64,000 nucleotides of DNA from Halovivax limisalsi. Its GTDB lineage: Archaea > Halobacteriota > Halobacteria > Halobacteriales > Natrialbaceae. Positions 52,468-61,537 of this stretch are shown here, piece by piece. Under the pieces are notes generated by a model. It worked only from the letters and a program-made list of their open reading frames with translations. It was not told where the DNA came from and did not search any database. The position numbers and the translations under genes are program-made. Within the stretch, counting starts at the first letter, position 1, and each line of letters starts with the position of its first letter. Location of the stretch: contig NZ_CP095757.1 in assembly GCF_023093535.1 (NCBI RefSeq), positions 2,728,001 through 2,792,000 on the forward strand, written 5' to 3'.

Positions 52468-53460
52468 TTACGCCGAGGGTGCGAGCGGTTCGTCGGTGGC
52501 CAGCCGGTCCCGGTCGTGCGGGGCCTCGAGGTCGAGGTCCGGCCCGCGAGCGACGATGCGGTGCGGGTTCACGTTCGGGTGCGTCGTGTAGTAGTGCTCC
52601 GCGATGTGGTCCATGCGCACCGTCTCGGCGACGCCCGGCGTCTGGTAGACGTCGCGGAGGTACGGCCAGAGGTGATCGTAGTCGACGATCCGCTTGACGT
52701 TACACATGAAGTGGGTGTGATAGACCCGATCGAAGCGGATCAGCGTCGTGAACATCGCGACGTCGGCCTCCGTGAGGCGATCGCCGGCGAGGTAGCGCCG
52801 GTCGGCCAGGACCGAGTCCCAGCGTTCCAGCGCCCCGAAGAGGTCGTCGATGGCCTCGTCGTAGGGCTCCTGCTCGGTGGCGAAGCCGGCGCGGTAGACG
52901 CCGTTGTTGATGGGCTCGTAGATCTCGTCGAGGATTTCGTCGACCCGCTCCTCGCTGGCGTCCGGGAGGAGCGTGCGGTCGGCCGTCGCGTACTCGTCGA
53001 ACGCCGTGTCGAGCATTCGCATGATCTCGCGCGATTCGTTGTTCACGATCGTCTCCGTCTCCGTATCCCAGAGGACGGGGACCGTCACGCGCCCGGTCAT
53101 CGCTGGGTCGGCGCGGACGTAGAGTTCGCGCAGGTAGTCGGCGTCGTGGACGTGATCGACGGTACAGCCGTCCTTCTCCGGGGTGAACTGCCAGCCGCCG
53201 TCGTCCCTAAAGGGGTCGACGACCGACACCGAGATCGCGTCTTCGAGCCCGCGCAGCGTGCGCGTGATCAGCGTCCGGTGGGCCCACGGACAGGCGTAGG
53301 ACACGTAGAGGTGATATCGCCCCGGCTCTGGCTGGAACTGCGCGTCCGGATCGTCGCGAATCCGGTCGCGAAAGGACGTCGTCTGCCGCTCGAACGAGCC
53401 CGATTCGTCCGTCGTTTCGAACGCGTCTGTTCGCCACTCGCCGTCGACGAGCATGTTCAT
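52468..53460 (-). CDS. Glutathionyl-hydroquinone reductase-like (Xi-class) glutathione S-transferase
   Basis: 330 residues starting MNMLVDGEWRTDAFETTDES. The N-terminal thioredoxin-like domain has the active Cys57 in SYACPWAHRT. The α-helical domain carries ERWDSVLADRRYLAGDRLTEADVAMFTTLIRFD, the Xi-class signature. These enzymes reduce glutathionyl-hydroquinones with a second thiol. Haloarchaea generally use γ-glutamylcysteine instead of glutathione, so the natural cofactor is in doubt. It is monocistronic. The 205 bp between its start and the next gene hold no recognised feature. Confidence 0.92.
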   Translation of the reverse strand: MNMLVDGEWRTDAFETTDESGSFERQTTSFRDRIRDDPDAQFQPEPGRYHLYVSYACPWAHRTLITRTLRGLEDAISVSVVDPFRDDGGWQFTPEKDGCTVDHVHDADYLRELYVRADPAMTGRVTVPVLWDTETETIVNNESREIMRMLDTAFDEYATADRTLLPDASEERVDEILDEIYEPINNGVYRAGFATEQEPYDEAIDDLFGALERWDSVLADRRYLAGDRLTEADVAMFTTLIRFDRVYHTHFMCNVKRIVDYDHLWPYLRDVYQTPGVAETVRMDHIAEHYYTTHPNVNPHRIVARGPDLDLEAPHDRDRLATDEPLAPSA

Positions 53461-53665
53461 CGACGGGGATACGGGCTCGACGCATATAGGCACCCGAGGA
53501 ACATCGATGTAACCGGTCGAGACCGAGCGTTCGCGAGGGGTCGGTCGTCCCCCGCTTCGAGCAGATGCCGTCACTCGCGTCGATCGGGACGAATCGTTCG
53601 CTCGCTGCGCTCGCGAAGACACCGGAGCGGTGGCGACTACCGAGACTTGGCGGCGAACTGACCCG

Positions 53666-54730
53666 TCAGGCGTCTCGATCCCAGGGGACATCGATACCGC
53701 GTTCTTCAAAATTCTCGGTCTGGTACGCCGAAGGAGCCGCGTCATCGAGGTCGAACTCGGCGTCCCCCGCGCCGGGTTCCCATCCCGGGATCGGACCGAT
53801 CGCTTTCCCGTAATATCTATCGAAGTACGCGGCGATACGACCGCCGCGTTCGCCCGACACGCCGTCGGCTACAAACTCGGGTGAGAAGCGTTCTTCGTGG
53901 CCCAAAAACACCTGGGCCGTTACCGTCCCTTCCATCTCGTTTCCGACGAGGACCACGACGAGATCGACGTCGCCGTCGAACGCTCGCGGCCCGAACGGGA
54001 GCGACACTCCGCGGTTGGTAATTCCGTCGCCTCTGAGGGGGAGTGTCGCCCGGACACTGGTCTCCGCCTCGGCGGCGGGTTCTTCGTAGGTCACGCCGAT
54101 CGGTCCGTCGGTCACCCAGGGGCGATCGAGTAACGGCGTATCCGGATCCAGAAGCAGCCCCGAGTCGGCGAGTTCGTCCTCGAGCCACGTTTTGAAGCGG
54201 TCGGGGTCGTCAGTTTCGACGACGAGACGGATCCAGAATCCGTTCTCACTCACGACGAACGGGGGTTCCGGTGGCTGATCCACGAGCGCTCGTTCCGGCG
54301 GCTCGATCTGGGCGAACGCCCGAGCCGGCTCGAACGGTGCTCGTGACAGATACGGCCCCGCGGAGTCGACCACGACGCCGTGGAACCGTTCGAGGTACGC
54401 TTCCGTATCCAGCCCGGCGAGAGCTTCGTCCCCTCGAAACGTATCGATCCGCTCGTGGCCGTCGTATATCCACGCGTGAACGCCGACCTGTTCGTCGAGG
54501 GCGCACATCAGGACGCTCCAGTCGACTGGACCGATCGTTCCGTCCTCCAGCACCTCCGTGAAGAAGTTCTCCGCCCACCGAGGAACCTCGAGTCGGATCC
54601 GCCCGGCAGACGCCTCCCGCGGCGTTCCGAACTCGACGGGAAGATCCTCGGGAAGGCCGGCCAGCAACTCGTCAGTGAACGCCTCCGGTCGGGGTGACTC
54701 CGCGACGAGTGCGGTAACGGCCCGAGGCAT
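53666..54730 (-). CDS. Haloarchaeal protein of unknown function
   Basis: 354 residues starting MPRAVTALVAESPRPEAFTD. It is soluble, without signal or membrane helix. The first half contains RLEVPRWAENFFTEVLEDG, VLMCALDEQVGVHAWIYDGH and ETDDPDRFKTWLEDELADSG. The second half is β-rich (VDLVVVLVGNEMEGTVTAQVFLG) and ends with GKAIGPIPGWEPGAGDAEFD. I do not recognise a family. The start is the first ATG after codon bias begins. It is divergent from the DNA methyltransferase-like gene. Confidence 0.7.
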   Translation of the reverse strand: MPRAVTALVAESPRPEAFTDELLAGLPEDLPVEFGTPREASAGRIRLEVPRWAENFFTEVLEDGTIGPVDWSVLMCALDEQVGVHAWIYDGHERIDTFRGDEALAGLDTEAYLERFHGVVVDSAGPYLSRAPFEPARAFAQIEPPERALVDQPPEPPFVVSENGFWIRLVVETDDPDRFKTWLEDELADSGLLLDPDTPLLDRPWVTDGPIGVTYEEPAAEAETSVRATLPLRGDGITNRGVSLPFGPRAFDGDVDLVVVLVGNEMEGTVTAQVFLGHEERFSPEFVADGVSGERGGRIAAYFDRYYGKAIGPIPGWEPGAGDAEFDLDDAAPSAYQTENFEERGIDVPWDRDA

Positions 54731-54941
54731 ATCGGGCGATCCGAGCGACAGAAACCTAAAACCAGTGATCCATCGACCGGCCGAGATCACCCACTCGCAG
54801 CCAGATTCGCTCGCGCCCGTCGACGCTATCGCGTCCCCGCGATCGAAGGACTGCCAATCGCGGATGGCCAGAATCGAAGCGTCCCGTAACCGGCGGCCGC
54901 CGGGACGCAGCGTTTTTAGCGGATGCGCCGCCACACGGGGT

Positions 54942-55958
54942 ATGGACGAGGGGGAGCGCGACCAGGCGCGTCGCGATACCGGAGAGACCGATCGATCGGC
55001 GACCGAAACGGGCCGGCGCGAACACGCACTCCCCGTCACCGACGGCGGAGACGTCGATACCGACGAATTGAGCGATCACCAGACCTACCTCGAGGGGCGG
55101 GGGATCTACGACGAACGGAACCGGGTCAACGATCTCACCGGCCGCGAGTGGAAGTTCGCCACCAAGTCGGTCATCACCGAGCGGTACCCGCCCGATCTCC
55201 AGCACGACCTGCGGAGCGAACACGGCGGGCAGAAGCCCCCGCGGCTCTGCGCCGACCTGATCGAGCGATTCAGCAAGGCCGGCGATCGCGTACTCGACCC
55301 GTTCGCCGGGGTCGGCGGCACCCTCCTCGGCGCGAGCCTCTGCGAACACGAGGGGACCGGCCGGCGCGAGGCGATCGGGTTCGAACGAACAGCCCGGTGG
55401 ATCGAGATCTTCCGGACCGTGCTGGAGCGAGAGAACGCGGAGCGACGTGAGCGTGGAGACGAACCGCTCGCCGAACAGGACCTCCGTCACGGCCACTGTG
55501 CGACGCTGATCGACGACGTCGCGGCCGACGCGGTCGACCTCCTGCTCACCGACGTGCCGTTCTGGCACATGGACGAACTCGAACAGACCAGAAACCGAAA
55601 CGAAACGCGCGAGAGCAAGCTGGATTCGTTCGACGAAACGGAGGACGGCCCGGCCGCGTGGGCGGACAAGGACGACTGGCTGGCCGACATGGGCACCTGG
55701 TTCGATCGATTCACCGACGCGCTCGTCACCGACGGTTACGCCGTCGTCTTCATCGGCGACATGTACCGCGAGCAGTCCTACGAGTTCCTCTCGGCGGACC
55801 TGGCTCGCCGTCTCGAACGGGAGACGTCGCTGACGCTCAAGGCGAACCTGATCTGGTACGACCCCCTGAAGGATCTGCACGTCTACGGCTACCCCTACGC
55901 GTTCGTCCCCTCGATGGTCCACCAGAACGTCCTCGTGTTCCAGAACGACGGTGACTGA
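54942..55958 (+). CDS. DNA methyltransferase-like protein with altered motif IV
   Basis: 338 residues starting MDEGERDQARRDTGETDRSA. The SAM-binding motif I DPFAGVGG is at residues 119-126, with EAIGFERTARW after it as motif II. Motif IV reads TDVPFW (203-208) where N-methyltransferases have (D/N/S)PP(Y/F/W), so Val stands in place of the first Pro. The C-terminal KANLIWYDPLKDLHVYGYPYAFVPSMVHQNVLVFQ is typical of orphan haloarchaeal N4/N6-type methylases. No restriction partner is nearby. A TTTTTAGC TATA-like stretch lies about 28 bp upstream. Confidence 0.82.
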   Translation: MDEGERDQARRDTGETDRSATETGRREHALPVTDGGDVDTDELSDHQTYLEGRGIYDERNRVNDLTGREWKFATKSVITERYPPDLQHDLRSEHGGQKPPRLCADLIERFSKAGDRVLDPFAGVGGTLLGASLCEHEGTGRREAIGFERTARWIEIFRTVLERENAERRERGDEPLAEQDLRHGHCATLIDDVAADAVDLLLTDVPFWHMDELEQTRNRNETRESKLDSFDETEDGPAAWADKDDWLADMGTWFDRFTDALVTDGYAVVFIGDMYREQSYEFLSADLARRLERETSLTLKANLIWYDPLKDLHVYGYPYAFVPSMVHQNVLVFQNDGD

Positions 55959-56056
55959 CAGCGCCGGTCGGCCGTGTTCGAGCGGCTTCGCCGTTCGGCT
56001 CGATCCGACCGGCCGTCGATCCGCGTCAGCAAACCAGTAAGGTCGACCCGGACAGG

Positions 56057-56716
56057 TCAGGTCGCGGCCGAGAACTGACTCCGGACCGCGTCGGCGGACT
56101 CGACGTCGAGGATCATCGCGAGTTCGTCACCCGCCCGGAGTTCCGTTCCCGGCAGCGGGATCGTCAGCGCGTCCGGATCGCGTCCGTGAGCGTATATCTT
56201 GACGTTCTCGGGGAGGTCGAGTTCGCTCAGCCGACGGCCGACGGCCGGCGCGCCGTCGGCGACTTCGAGGACGCGTAACTGGAGGTTCGCCGCGAGATCC
56301 GCGATCGCGTTGAAGTCGCCGCCGAGCATCGCCGTCTTCGCCCCCGCGGCGCCGAGGCGTTCCGGGTAGACGATCTCGTCGACGTTCTCGGCGTACTTCT
56401 CGTAGATCTCTTCCCGGTAATCCTCGTCGATCCGGAGGACGGTCCGGCAACCGTGGTGGTCGCCGACCATGCAGGCGGCGAAGTTGGCGTTGAGGTCGGG
56501 CGTGAACGCGCCGACCGCGTCGGCCGACTCGACGCCGGCCTCGCGGAGGACCGACTCCTCCTCGCCGTTGCCCTCGACCACCTCGAATCCGGCCGAGCGC
56601 GCCCGCTCCGCTCGATCGGGATCGCGCTCGACGAGTACGCACTCGTGACCCTCTTCCGAGAGGATCCGGGCGGTGCGACGACCGACCCGGCCGTATCCGA
56701 CGACGATGACCCGCAT
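56057..56716 (-). CDS. TrkA-N/TrkA-C potassium channel regulatory protein
   Basis: 219 residues starting MRVIVVGYGRVGRRTARILS. The RCK/TrkA-N Rossmann domain has GYGRVG at residues 7-12 and ECVLVERD ending β2 for NAD(H). The C-terminal TrkA-C domain starts near residue 135 (LQLRVLEVADGAPAVGRRLS ... LRAGDELAMIL). It gates a K+ channel or Trk transporter in response to nucleotides, important for a salt-in haloarchaeon. No channel gene is adjacent. Confidence 0.92.
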   Translation of the reverse strand: MRVIVVGYGRVGRRTARILSEEGHECVLVERDPDRAERARSAGFEVVEGNGEEESVLREAGVESADAVGAFTPDLNANFAACMVGDHHGCRTVLRIDEDYREEIYEKYAENVDEIVYPERLGAAGAKTAMLGGDFNAIADLAANLQLRVLEVADGAPAVGRRLSELDLPENVKIYAHGRDPDALTIPLPGTELRAGDELAMILDVESADAVRSQFSAAT

Positions 56717-56876
56717 GCCACGGGATACGGTAGCGTCACGCATATAGGTTTATGCCGTCGTGTCGGTCTGAGGTACCGACGTGCCGTCGACTCCCCTCGC
56801 CAACCGACCCGCCGGCGGTCGATCCGCCTCGACGCCAGCAGACGGGGTTCGACCGGGCTTAGGCAGGAAATTAAAG

Positions 56877-56887
56877 ATTAATAGGGC
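56877..56887 (+). promoter_or_regulatory. ATTAATAGGGC motif upstream of pilin-like gene 1
   Basis: ATTAATAGGGC lies 110 bp upstream of the first pilin-like start. The same 11 bases occur at 58761-58771, 118 bp upstream of the second pilin-like start. The 100 bp that follow are AT-rich, and an AATAAAATG stretch near 56936 could supply the basal promoter. The motif is a candidate shared regulatory element. Confidence 0.45.
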
Positions 56888-56986
56888 CAATTTACCATAT
56901 TATTCTGTGTATCAGGATAATTTCAACGTCTGAAATAAAATGTAACCCGCATATGACTTATGCTTCTGGGTACCAGTATCGGTAGT

Positions 56987-58498
56987 ATGGACCCCCACAC
57001 CGATCGCGATAGCGCGTCGAACGGAACCTCGGTTCGGGGCCAGTCAGCAGTCCTCGGCGTCGTCATGCTGCTCGGTCTGGTGATGATCACGGCGATCGGG
57101 CTGTTGTTGGTCGGGGGGAGCGTCGTTTCGGAAACCCAATCCAACGCGGAGAAAGAGCGGATCGAACAGTCCTTCGTCGAACTGAGCAACGTGATGGCGT
57201 CGTCGACGGTCGACGCCGAGATGGGCCGGGAAGTCGACTTCGACGCGGGGAACTCGGGGGCGATCACGAAGACCGAGGCCGGGCACGTCTCCATCTCCTG
57301 GGGCGGTCGGGAACACATCAATCGGACGATCGGTGCGATCGAGTACGAGCACGCTGACGGATCGATCGTCGCCTACCAGGCGGGTGGCGTCTGGGCCGAG
57401 CGCGGCAACGAAACGCGCATGCTGTCGAGTCCCCGGATCGACTACGATTTCGAGTCTGAGACGCTCACCCTCCCGCTCACGACTGTGAGCGAGGAGAACG
57501 AACTCACCAACGGACCGGTCTCGATCCGACACGCGAAAACGGACCCGGTCCCGAAGGCGAACGTCGTCGAGAACGAAACCGTCGAGTTGACGGTGACGAG
57601 CCCGTACTACCGGGGCTGGGAGCGGTTCTTCAGATCCCAGGGCGGCGACGGCGCCGTCCGCGAGGTCGACCACGCGAACCAGTCCGTCAGGGTCTCCTTC
57701 GGCCAGATGGAACTGGGTGACGCGATCGATCGAGGGGCGACGTACACCACGGAACCGGGCGGAAATCACCCGGGAGAAATCAGCGAGAACGGTCAGATCG
57801 GGCACCTTCCGCCGATGGATCCCCTCATCGAAGAGTTGCTCGCCGACGCCCGGTCGGGGTCGCTCGACGTCGATCGGACCTACGGCGATATCGACTCCGA
57901 CGTCACGTTCACGAACGGCACCTACCTGGCCGACGAAATCGAGGGTGGATCGCACACGGTCGACCTCGGCACCGGTGACGTGACGATCCTCGTCGACGGC
58001 GACGTGGCCTCGAACGGCGTGACGGAGTTCATCACGGTCACCAACCACAGCGACGACCACCAGCTGAAACTCTACATGACGGGCGACCTCGACATCCAGA
58101 ACGGGGGGAACATCTGCGTCGATCCGTGCGCAGACGACGTCGACGCCTCGCTGATTCAGGTCTACGGGACGTCCACATCGACGGTGAACATCAATCAGGG
58201 GAGCCCTCGGTACGAGGGGGTCATCTACGTCGCGAGCGATCGGGATCGGTGGGACTACGACAATCGTAAGGGTCGTTGTAAGTCCGAGGAGTATCAGGTC
58301 GCGTTCCAGGCCGACAGCGACTTCACCGGTTCGTTGATCGCCGCAACGGTCTGCGGCCAGAGCAGTTCGTACAGTTTCTCCCATCACGACTCGCTGAACG
58401 ACGCGGATATCGATCCCTATCCGGCTGGCTACAGTATTCCACCCCGGATCACCTACCTGAACGTCGCCCTCTACGAACTCGACGTCACCAACAAGTAG
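56987..58498 (+). CDS. Large pilin-like surface protein 1 (type IV pilin N-terminal domain)
   Basis: 503 residues starting MDPHTDRDSASNGTSVRGQS. A short charged leader precedes GQSAVLGVVMLLGLVMITAIGLLLVGG, the hydrophobic assembly helix of haloarchaeal pilin-like/archaellin-like proteins, processed by a prepilin peptidase. The exposed part is β-rich with Asn-X-Ser/Thr sites and a repeat-poor C-terminal domain of parallel-strand type (TYLADEIEGGSHTVDL, TEFITVTNHSDDHQLKLYMT). It is shorter than, and lacks the CARDB-like segments of, the two downstream paralogues. It resembles DUF7289 (from memory). Confidence 0.78.
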   Translation: MDPHTDRDSASNGTSVRGQSAVLGVVMLLGLVMITAIGLLLVGGSVVSETQSNAEKERIEQSFVELSNVMASSTVDAEMGREVDFDAGNSGAITKTEAGHVSISWGGREHINRTIGAIEYEHADGSIVAYQAGGVWAERGNETRMLSSPRIDYDFESETLTLPLTTVSEENELTNGPVSIRHAKTDPVPKANVVENETVELTVTSPYYRGWERFFRSQGGDGAVREVDHANQSVRVSFGQMELGDAIDRGATYTTEPGGNHPGEISENGQIGHLPPMDPLIEELLADARSGSLDVDRTYGDIDSDVTFTNGTYLADEIEGGSHTVDLGTGDVTILVDGDVASNGVTEFITVTNHSDDHQLKLYMTGDLDIQNGGNICVDPCADDVDASLIQVYGTSTSTVNINQGSPRYEGVIYVASDRDRWDYDNRKGRCKSEEYQVAFQADSDFTGSLIAATVCGQSSSYSFSHHDSLNDADIDPYPAGYSIPPRITYLNVALYELDVTNK

Positions 58499-58746
58499 CT
58501 CCGACGAGCCGATTCCGCTTGGCGACCACCTGCGCCCCAGATTCCGGATAGCAGTTCCGCTCGGCGCGTATCGAACGGCCCCGATGTTCGACGTGACCCG
58601 AGACAACCACGGGTCGGACACGGCGAACAGACCGGATCAAGGTACCCGTGCCTGTAACGAATCCGGACCGAAGACGCCAGTTCGACACCGATTCGGCGAA
58701 TCAATCTGGCCGCTACTTTTATTAATCCAGGTGGAACCTCGCCCAC

Positions 58747-58771
58747 ATTTGGTTTACCAAATTAATAGGGC
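58747..58771 (+). promoter_or_regulatory. Palindrome plus ATTAATAGGGC motif upstream of pilin-like gene 2
   Basis: ATTTGGT-TT-ACCAAAT (58747-58762) is a perfect 7-bp-arm palindrome whose end overlaps ATTAATAGGGC (58761-58771), the motif also present upstream of pilin-like gene 1. The 380-bp gap (58499-58878) becomes strongly AT-rich after 58710. It includes CTTTTATTAATCC near 58715 and TATTATAGTA about 30 bp before the start at 58879, which is the likely TATA. No gene is seen in the gap. Confidence 0.45.
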
Positions 58772-58878
58772 GTCTTCCCCGAATGAGGGCGTAAAAACCG
58801 CCCACAAGAATTAGAATATTAACTGATAAGGTTAGATAAGATAATATTATAGTATCCGAGTCTGTAGAGGATGGCAAC

Positions 58879-61311
58879 ATGAGCGAGGGCGGGAAACCAT
58901 CCGTCGGGGGAAGTGGATCGATCGGGGAGCGACACCGTAGCGTTTCCCCAATTATCGGCATTATCCTGTTGTTCGGGATGGTCTTCGTCGGGGCGACCGT
59001 ACTCGCCGTCTCGGGCATGGCGCTGATGGACTCGCTCGATTCCCAATCGCAGGGCGAGCAACTCGAGACCTGTCTGCAGGAGACCGATCAGCGGATCTCG
59101 ACCGTCCTGACCTACAGTAACGTCGAGGAACTCCCGTGTGAGGGCGGCGAGTACGTCGACGACGGGGAGATCTACCTGATCTGGCACGACGGAAACGCGA
59201 CGTCGGGGCAGACCCTCCCATCGCGGTACGCGAACACCTCGGTCAATGCGACCCTCGGCGCGCTCGAATTCGAGACAGACGATCGAACGTACGCCTACCA
59301 GGCCGGTGGCATCTGGGAACGTACCGACGACTACGCCCGGGCGCTCACCGCACCGCCGTTCGAGTACGACGACGAGTTGCGCGCGAACGTCATCGCGATC
59401 GACGAGGACACGAACGCCGACGAGTTGCGCAAACTGAACCGGAATCCGGACGGGGCGCTCGCGGCCGAGATCGAGGCCGCGAGCCAGCGGGCCTACGAGC
59501 AGGGCTACAGGAACCTCACGATCGCCGTCGAGAGCGACTATCACGAGGGCTGGGAACGCCACTTCGAGGAGACGATGACGAACAGTTCGGTGACGGTCTC
59601 GCGGAACGTCTCCGACCTGCCCCTCGACTCCAATTCGACCGTCAGAGTCGATGTCGCCGGCGTCTTCGATCCAGATCCGGCCCGGTTCATCGTCGAGGCC
59701 GATCGCGGACTCGACGGGCCGGCGGTGAAGGACCCCCACATCGTGAAACCGGCCGGCAACGGTTCCAACGCCGGTACCCCGAATCACACGGCCACCTTCG
59801 AAGCCGAGGTGAAAAACGTCGGCGAACAGACCGGCGACACGGACGTGACGTTATCCATCGACAACGGGACTGTCACGGAGACGAAATCCGTGACCGATCT
59901 AGACGCGGATTCGAGTAAGTCGGTGGAGTTTGAATTCACGTACAGTAACCTCAGGGATAATCTGACGACCGGTCAGTCCTACGACTACACCTACCAGATC
60001 GACGGCAAGAACGCGCTCAAAGCGACGGGCTCGTTCTTCCTCGCGGAGGAGAGTGGTCCGTATCTGGAGGTTACAGATTTACAAACAAATACTAACCCGG
60101 GTGCCACGCACCTTACCATCTCGGCCAAGGTGACGAACACGGGCGGAGAGAACGCCACTAACGGTAAACTGAAGCTAGACATCGAGGCCGACGAGTACGA
60201 AGACGCTTACAGCCCACAGAAGGAAGACGTCACTCGGGATGTCGGTGAATCCGCCCTGGTATCCTGGGAGGTGAATAAAACCAAATTGCTCACCGTCGAC
60301 CACGACTTCACGCTCACTGCCCTGGGATCGTCCGAATCCGTATCCGGATCGTTCACTATCGGTGACGGTGTCGGCGTCGCCCCTGGTGAGAGCGATCTCG
60401 AAATTCCCAAGAACACGGAAGTCAACGTCTCGGTCGTTGGGACGGAACTCGGAACGAATCCGTATGGATGGGAGGATAGAGTCGACTGGGCACCGACCTT
60501 CGCTACGTTGTATACTGCACCGATCCAGCAAGGCGATTCACTACAAATCGGTGGCCAAGAGACAGAGGGCGAGACGAACCCCGAACCGGTTCCAAGCGTC
60601 GAATGGCACGATGAGAACCTCAACCAGTGGGACGACCCTCTCCCCATTTACTCGCACAACTTCACCACGAGTGAATCTGTTAGACTGATGGTTGAGGGCC
60701 AATCGTACGAAGAATGTGGCTCGTACGAGCAAGTGGGCTCCGACGGAACGCATGCCCATTATTCCTGTCCAACTGGAGAGGAGGAGGAAAAATGGATTAC
60801 AGCATCAGCGGATCCCAACAACCCGGAGACCAATGTACGCGTCCTCAACGAGCGTAATAACATTCTTCCTGAGTTCGATCCGGGTGTCGAAGTACAACAC
60901 ACCCCAAAGGAATTATTGGATCGAGAAGGAGTGGATGTGAATGTCACGGAACGTGAAAACGGGTCCGCGGAAATCCATCTCGACGAAAACGAATTCCTGT
61001 TCGTTTTCGAACTATCTCACGAACCGGGCGACGGGCATCCCGACGAAAATTGTGACTTCCCTGAAGATATGGATCCCGAGGACTACTGGGATAGAGCGCT
61101 GAACTGCGATGGCGACCCGGACTTCAACGACATGCTCGTCCACGTCGACATCACCCGGAACGATCCAGAGAGTCCCAAATTCAAAGGTCGTTTCAACGAC
61201 GGCAACGGGAACACCGCCACGTTCGGCCCCGGCGACGGCGGTGACGACGACGGGTCGGACTACCAGCCGCCCGAGGTCGGCGTCGGCTCCGACGAACTGA
61301 TCATCTGGTAA
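58879..61311 (+). CDS. Large pilin-like surface protein 2 with CARDB-like domains
   Basis: 810 residues. A charged leader (GERHRSVSPIIG) precedes the hydrophobic helix IIGIILLFGMVFVGATVLAVSG. The middle has CARDB-like β-domains about cell adhesion (ATFEAEVKNVGEQTGDTDVT, LTISAKVTNTGGENATNGKL). The C-terminal part has VEWHDENLNQWDDPLPIYSH, several Cys, and a loop DPDFNDMLVHVDITR shared with paralogue 3. The segment 59880-61060 has many A/T-ending codons (e.g. GTT ACA GAT TTA CAA), unlike the flanks. Nearest relative is the next gene. It probably forms surface filaments or adhesins. Confidence 0.82.
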   Translation: MSEGGKPSVGGSGSIGERHRSVSPIIGIILLFGMVFVGATVLAVSGMALMDSLDSQSQGEQLETCLQETDQRISTVLTYSNVEELPCEGGEYVDDGEIYLIWHDGNATSGQTLPSRYANTSVNATLGALEFETDDRTYAYQAGGIWERTDDYARALTAPPFEYDDELRANVIAIDEDTNADELRKLNRNPDGALAAEIEAASQRAYEQGYRNLTIAVESDYHEGWERHFEETMTNSSVTVSRNVSDLPLDSNSTVRVDVAGVFDPDPARFIVEADRGLDGPAVKDPHIVKPAGNGSNAGTPNHTATFEAEVKNVGEQTGDTDVTLSIDNGTVTETKSVTDLDADSSKSVEFEFTYSNLRDNLTTGQSYDYTYQIDGKNALKATGSFFLAEESGPYLEVTDLQTNTNPGATHLTISAKVTNTGGENATNGKLKLDIEADEYEDAYSPQKEDVTRDVGESALVSWEVNKTKLLTVDHDFTLTALGSSESVSGSFTIGDGVGVAPGESDLEIPKNTEVNVSVVGTELGTNPYGWEDRVDWAPTFATLYTAPIQQGDSLQIGGQETEGETNPEPVPSVEWHDENLNQWDDPLPIYSHNFTTSESVRLMVEGQSYEECGSYEQVGSDGTHAHYSCPTGEEEEKWITASADPNNPETNVRVLNERNNILPEFDPGVEVQHTPKELLDREGVDVNVTERENGSAEIHLDENEFLFVFELSHEPGDGHPDENCDFPEDMDPEDYWDRALNCDGDPDFNDMLVHVDITRNDPESPKFKGRFNDGNGNTATFGPGDGGDDDGSDYQPPEVGVGSDELIIW

Positions 61312-61537
61312 CGCGCTCGACTTCCCGAACTCCCCTCATTTTCGCGGTCGCTCAAAGTCCGATAGCCAGCGGCTCGTCAGCACTATCGGAACTCATCTCG
61401 AGCGGACACCGGTCGCACTGACGTATTCGCCACGGCGACCCACCACCGATATTGCAATCTAATCTTACCACCCCTATTTCTTTTTTCAATGTGCCTTGAT
61501 AGCCGATAGTCTTTTACTTCGAAGGCCCATATGTTGA

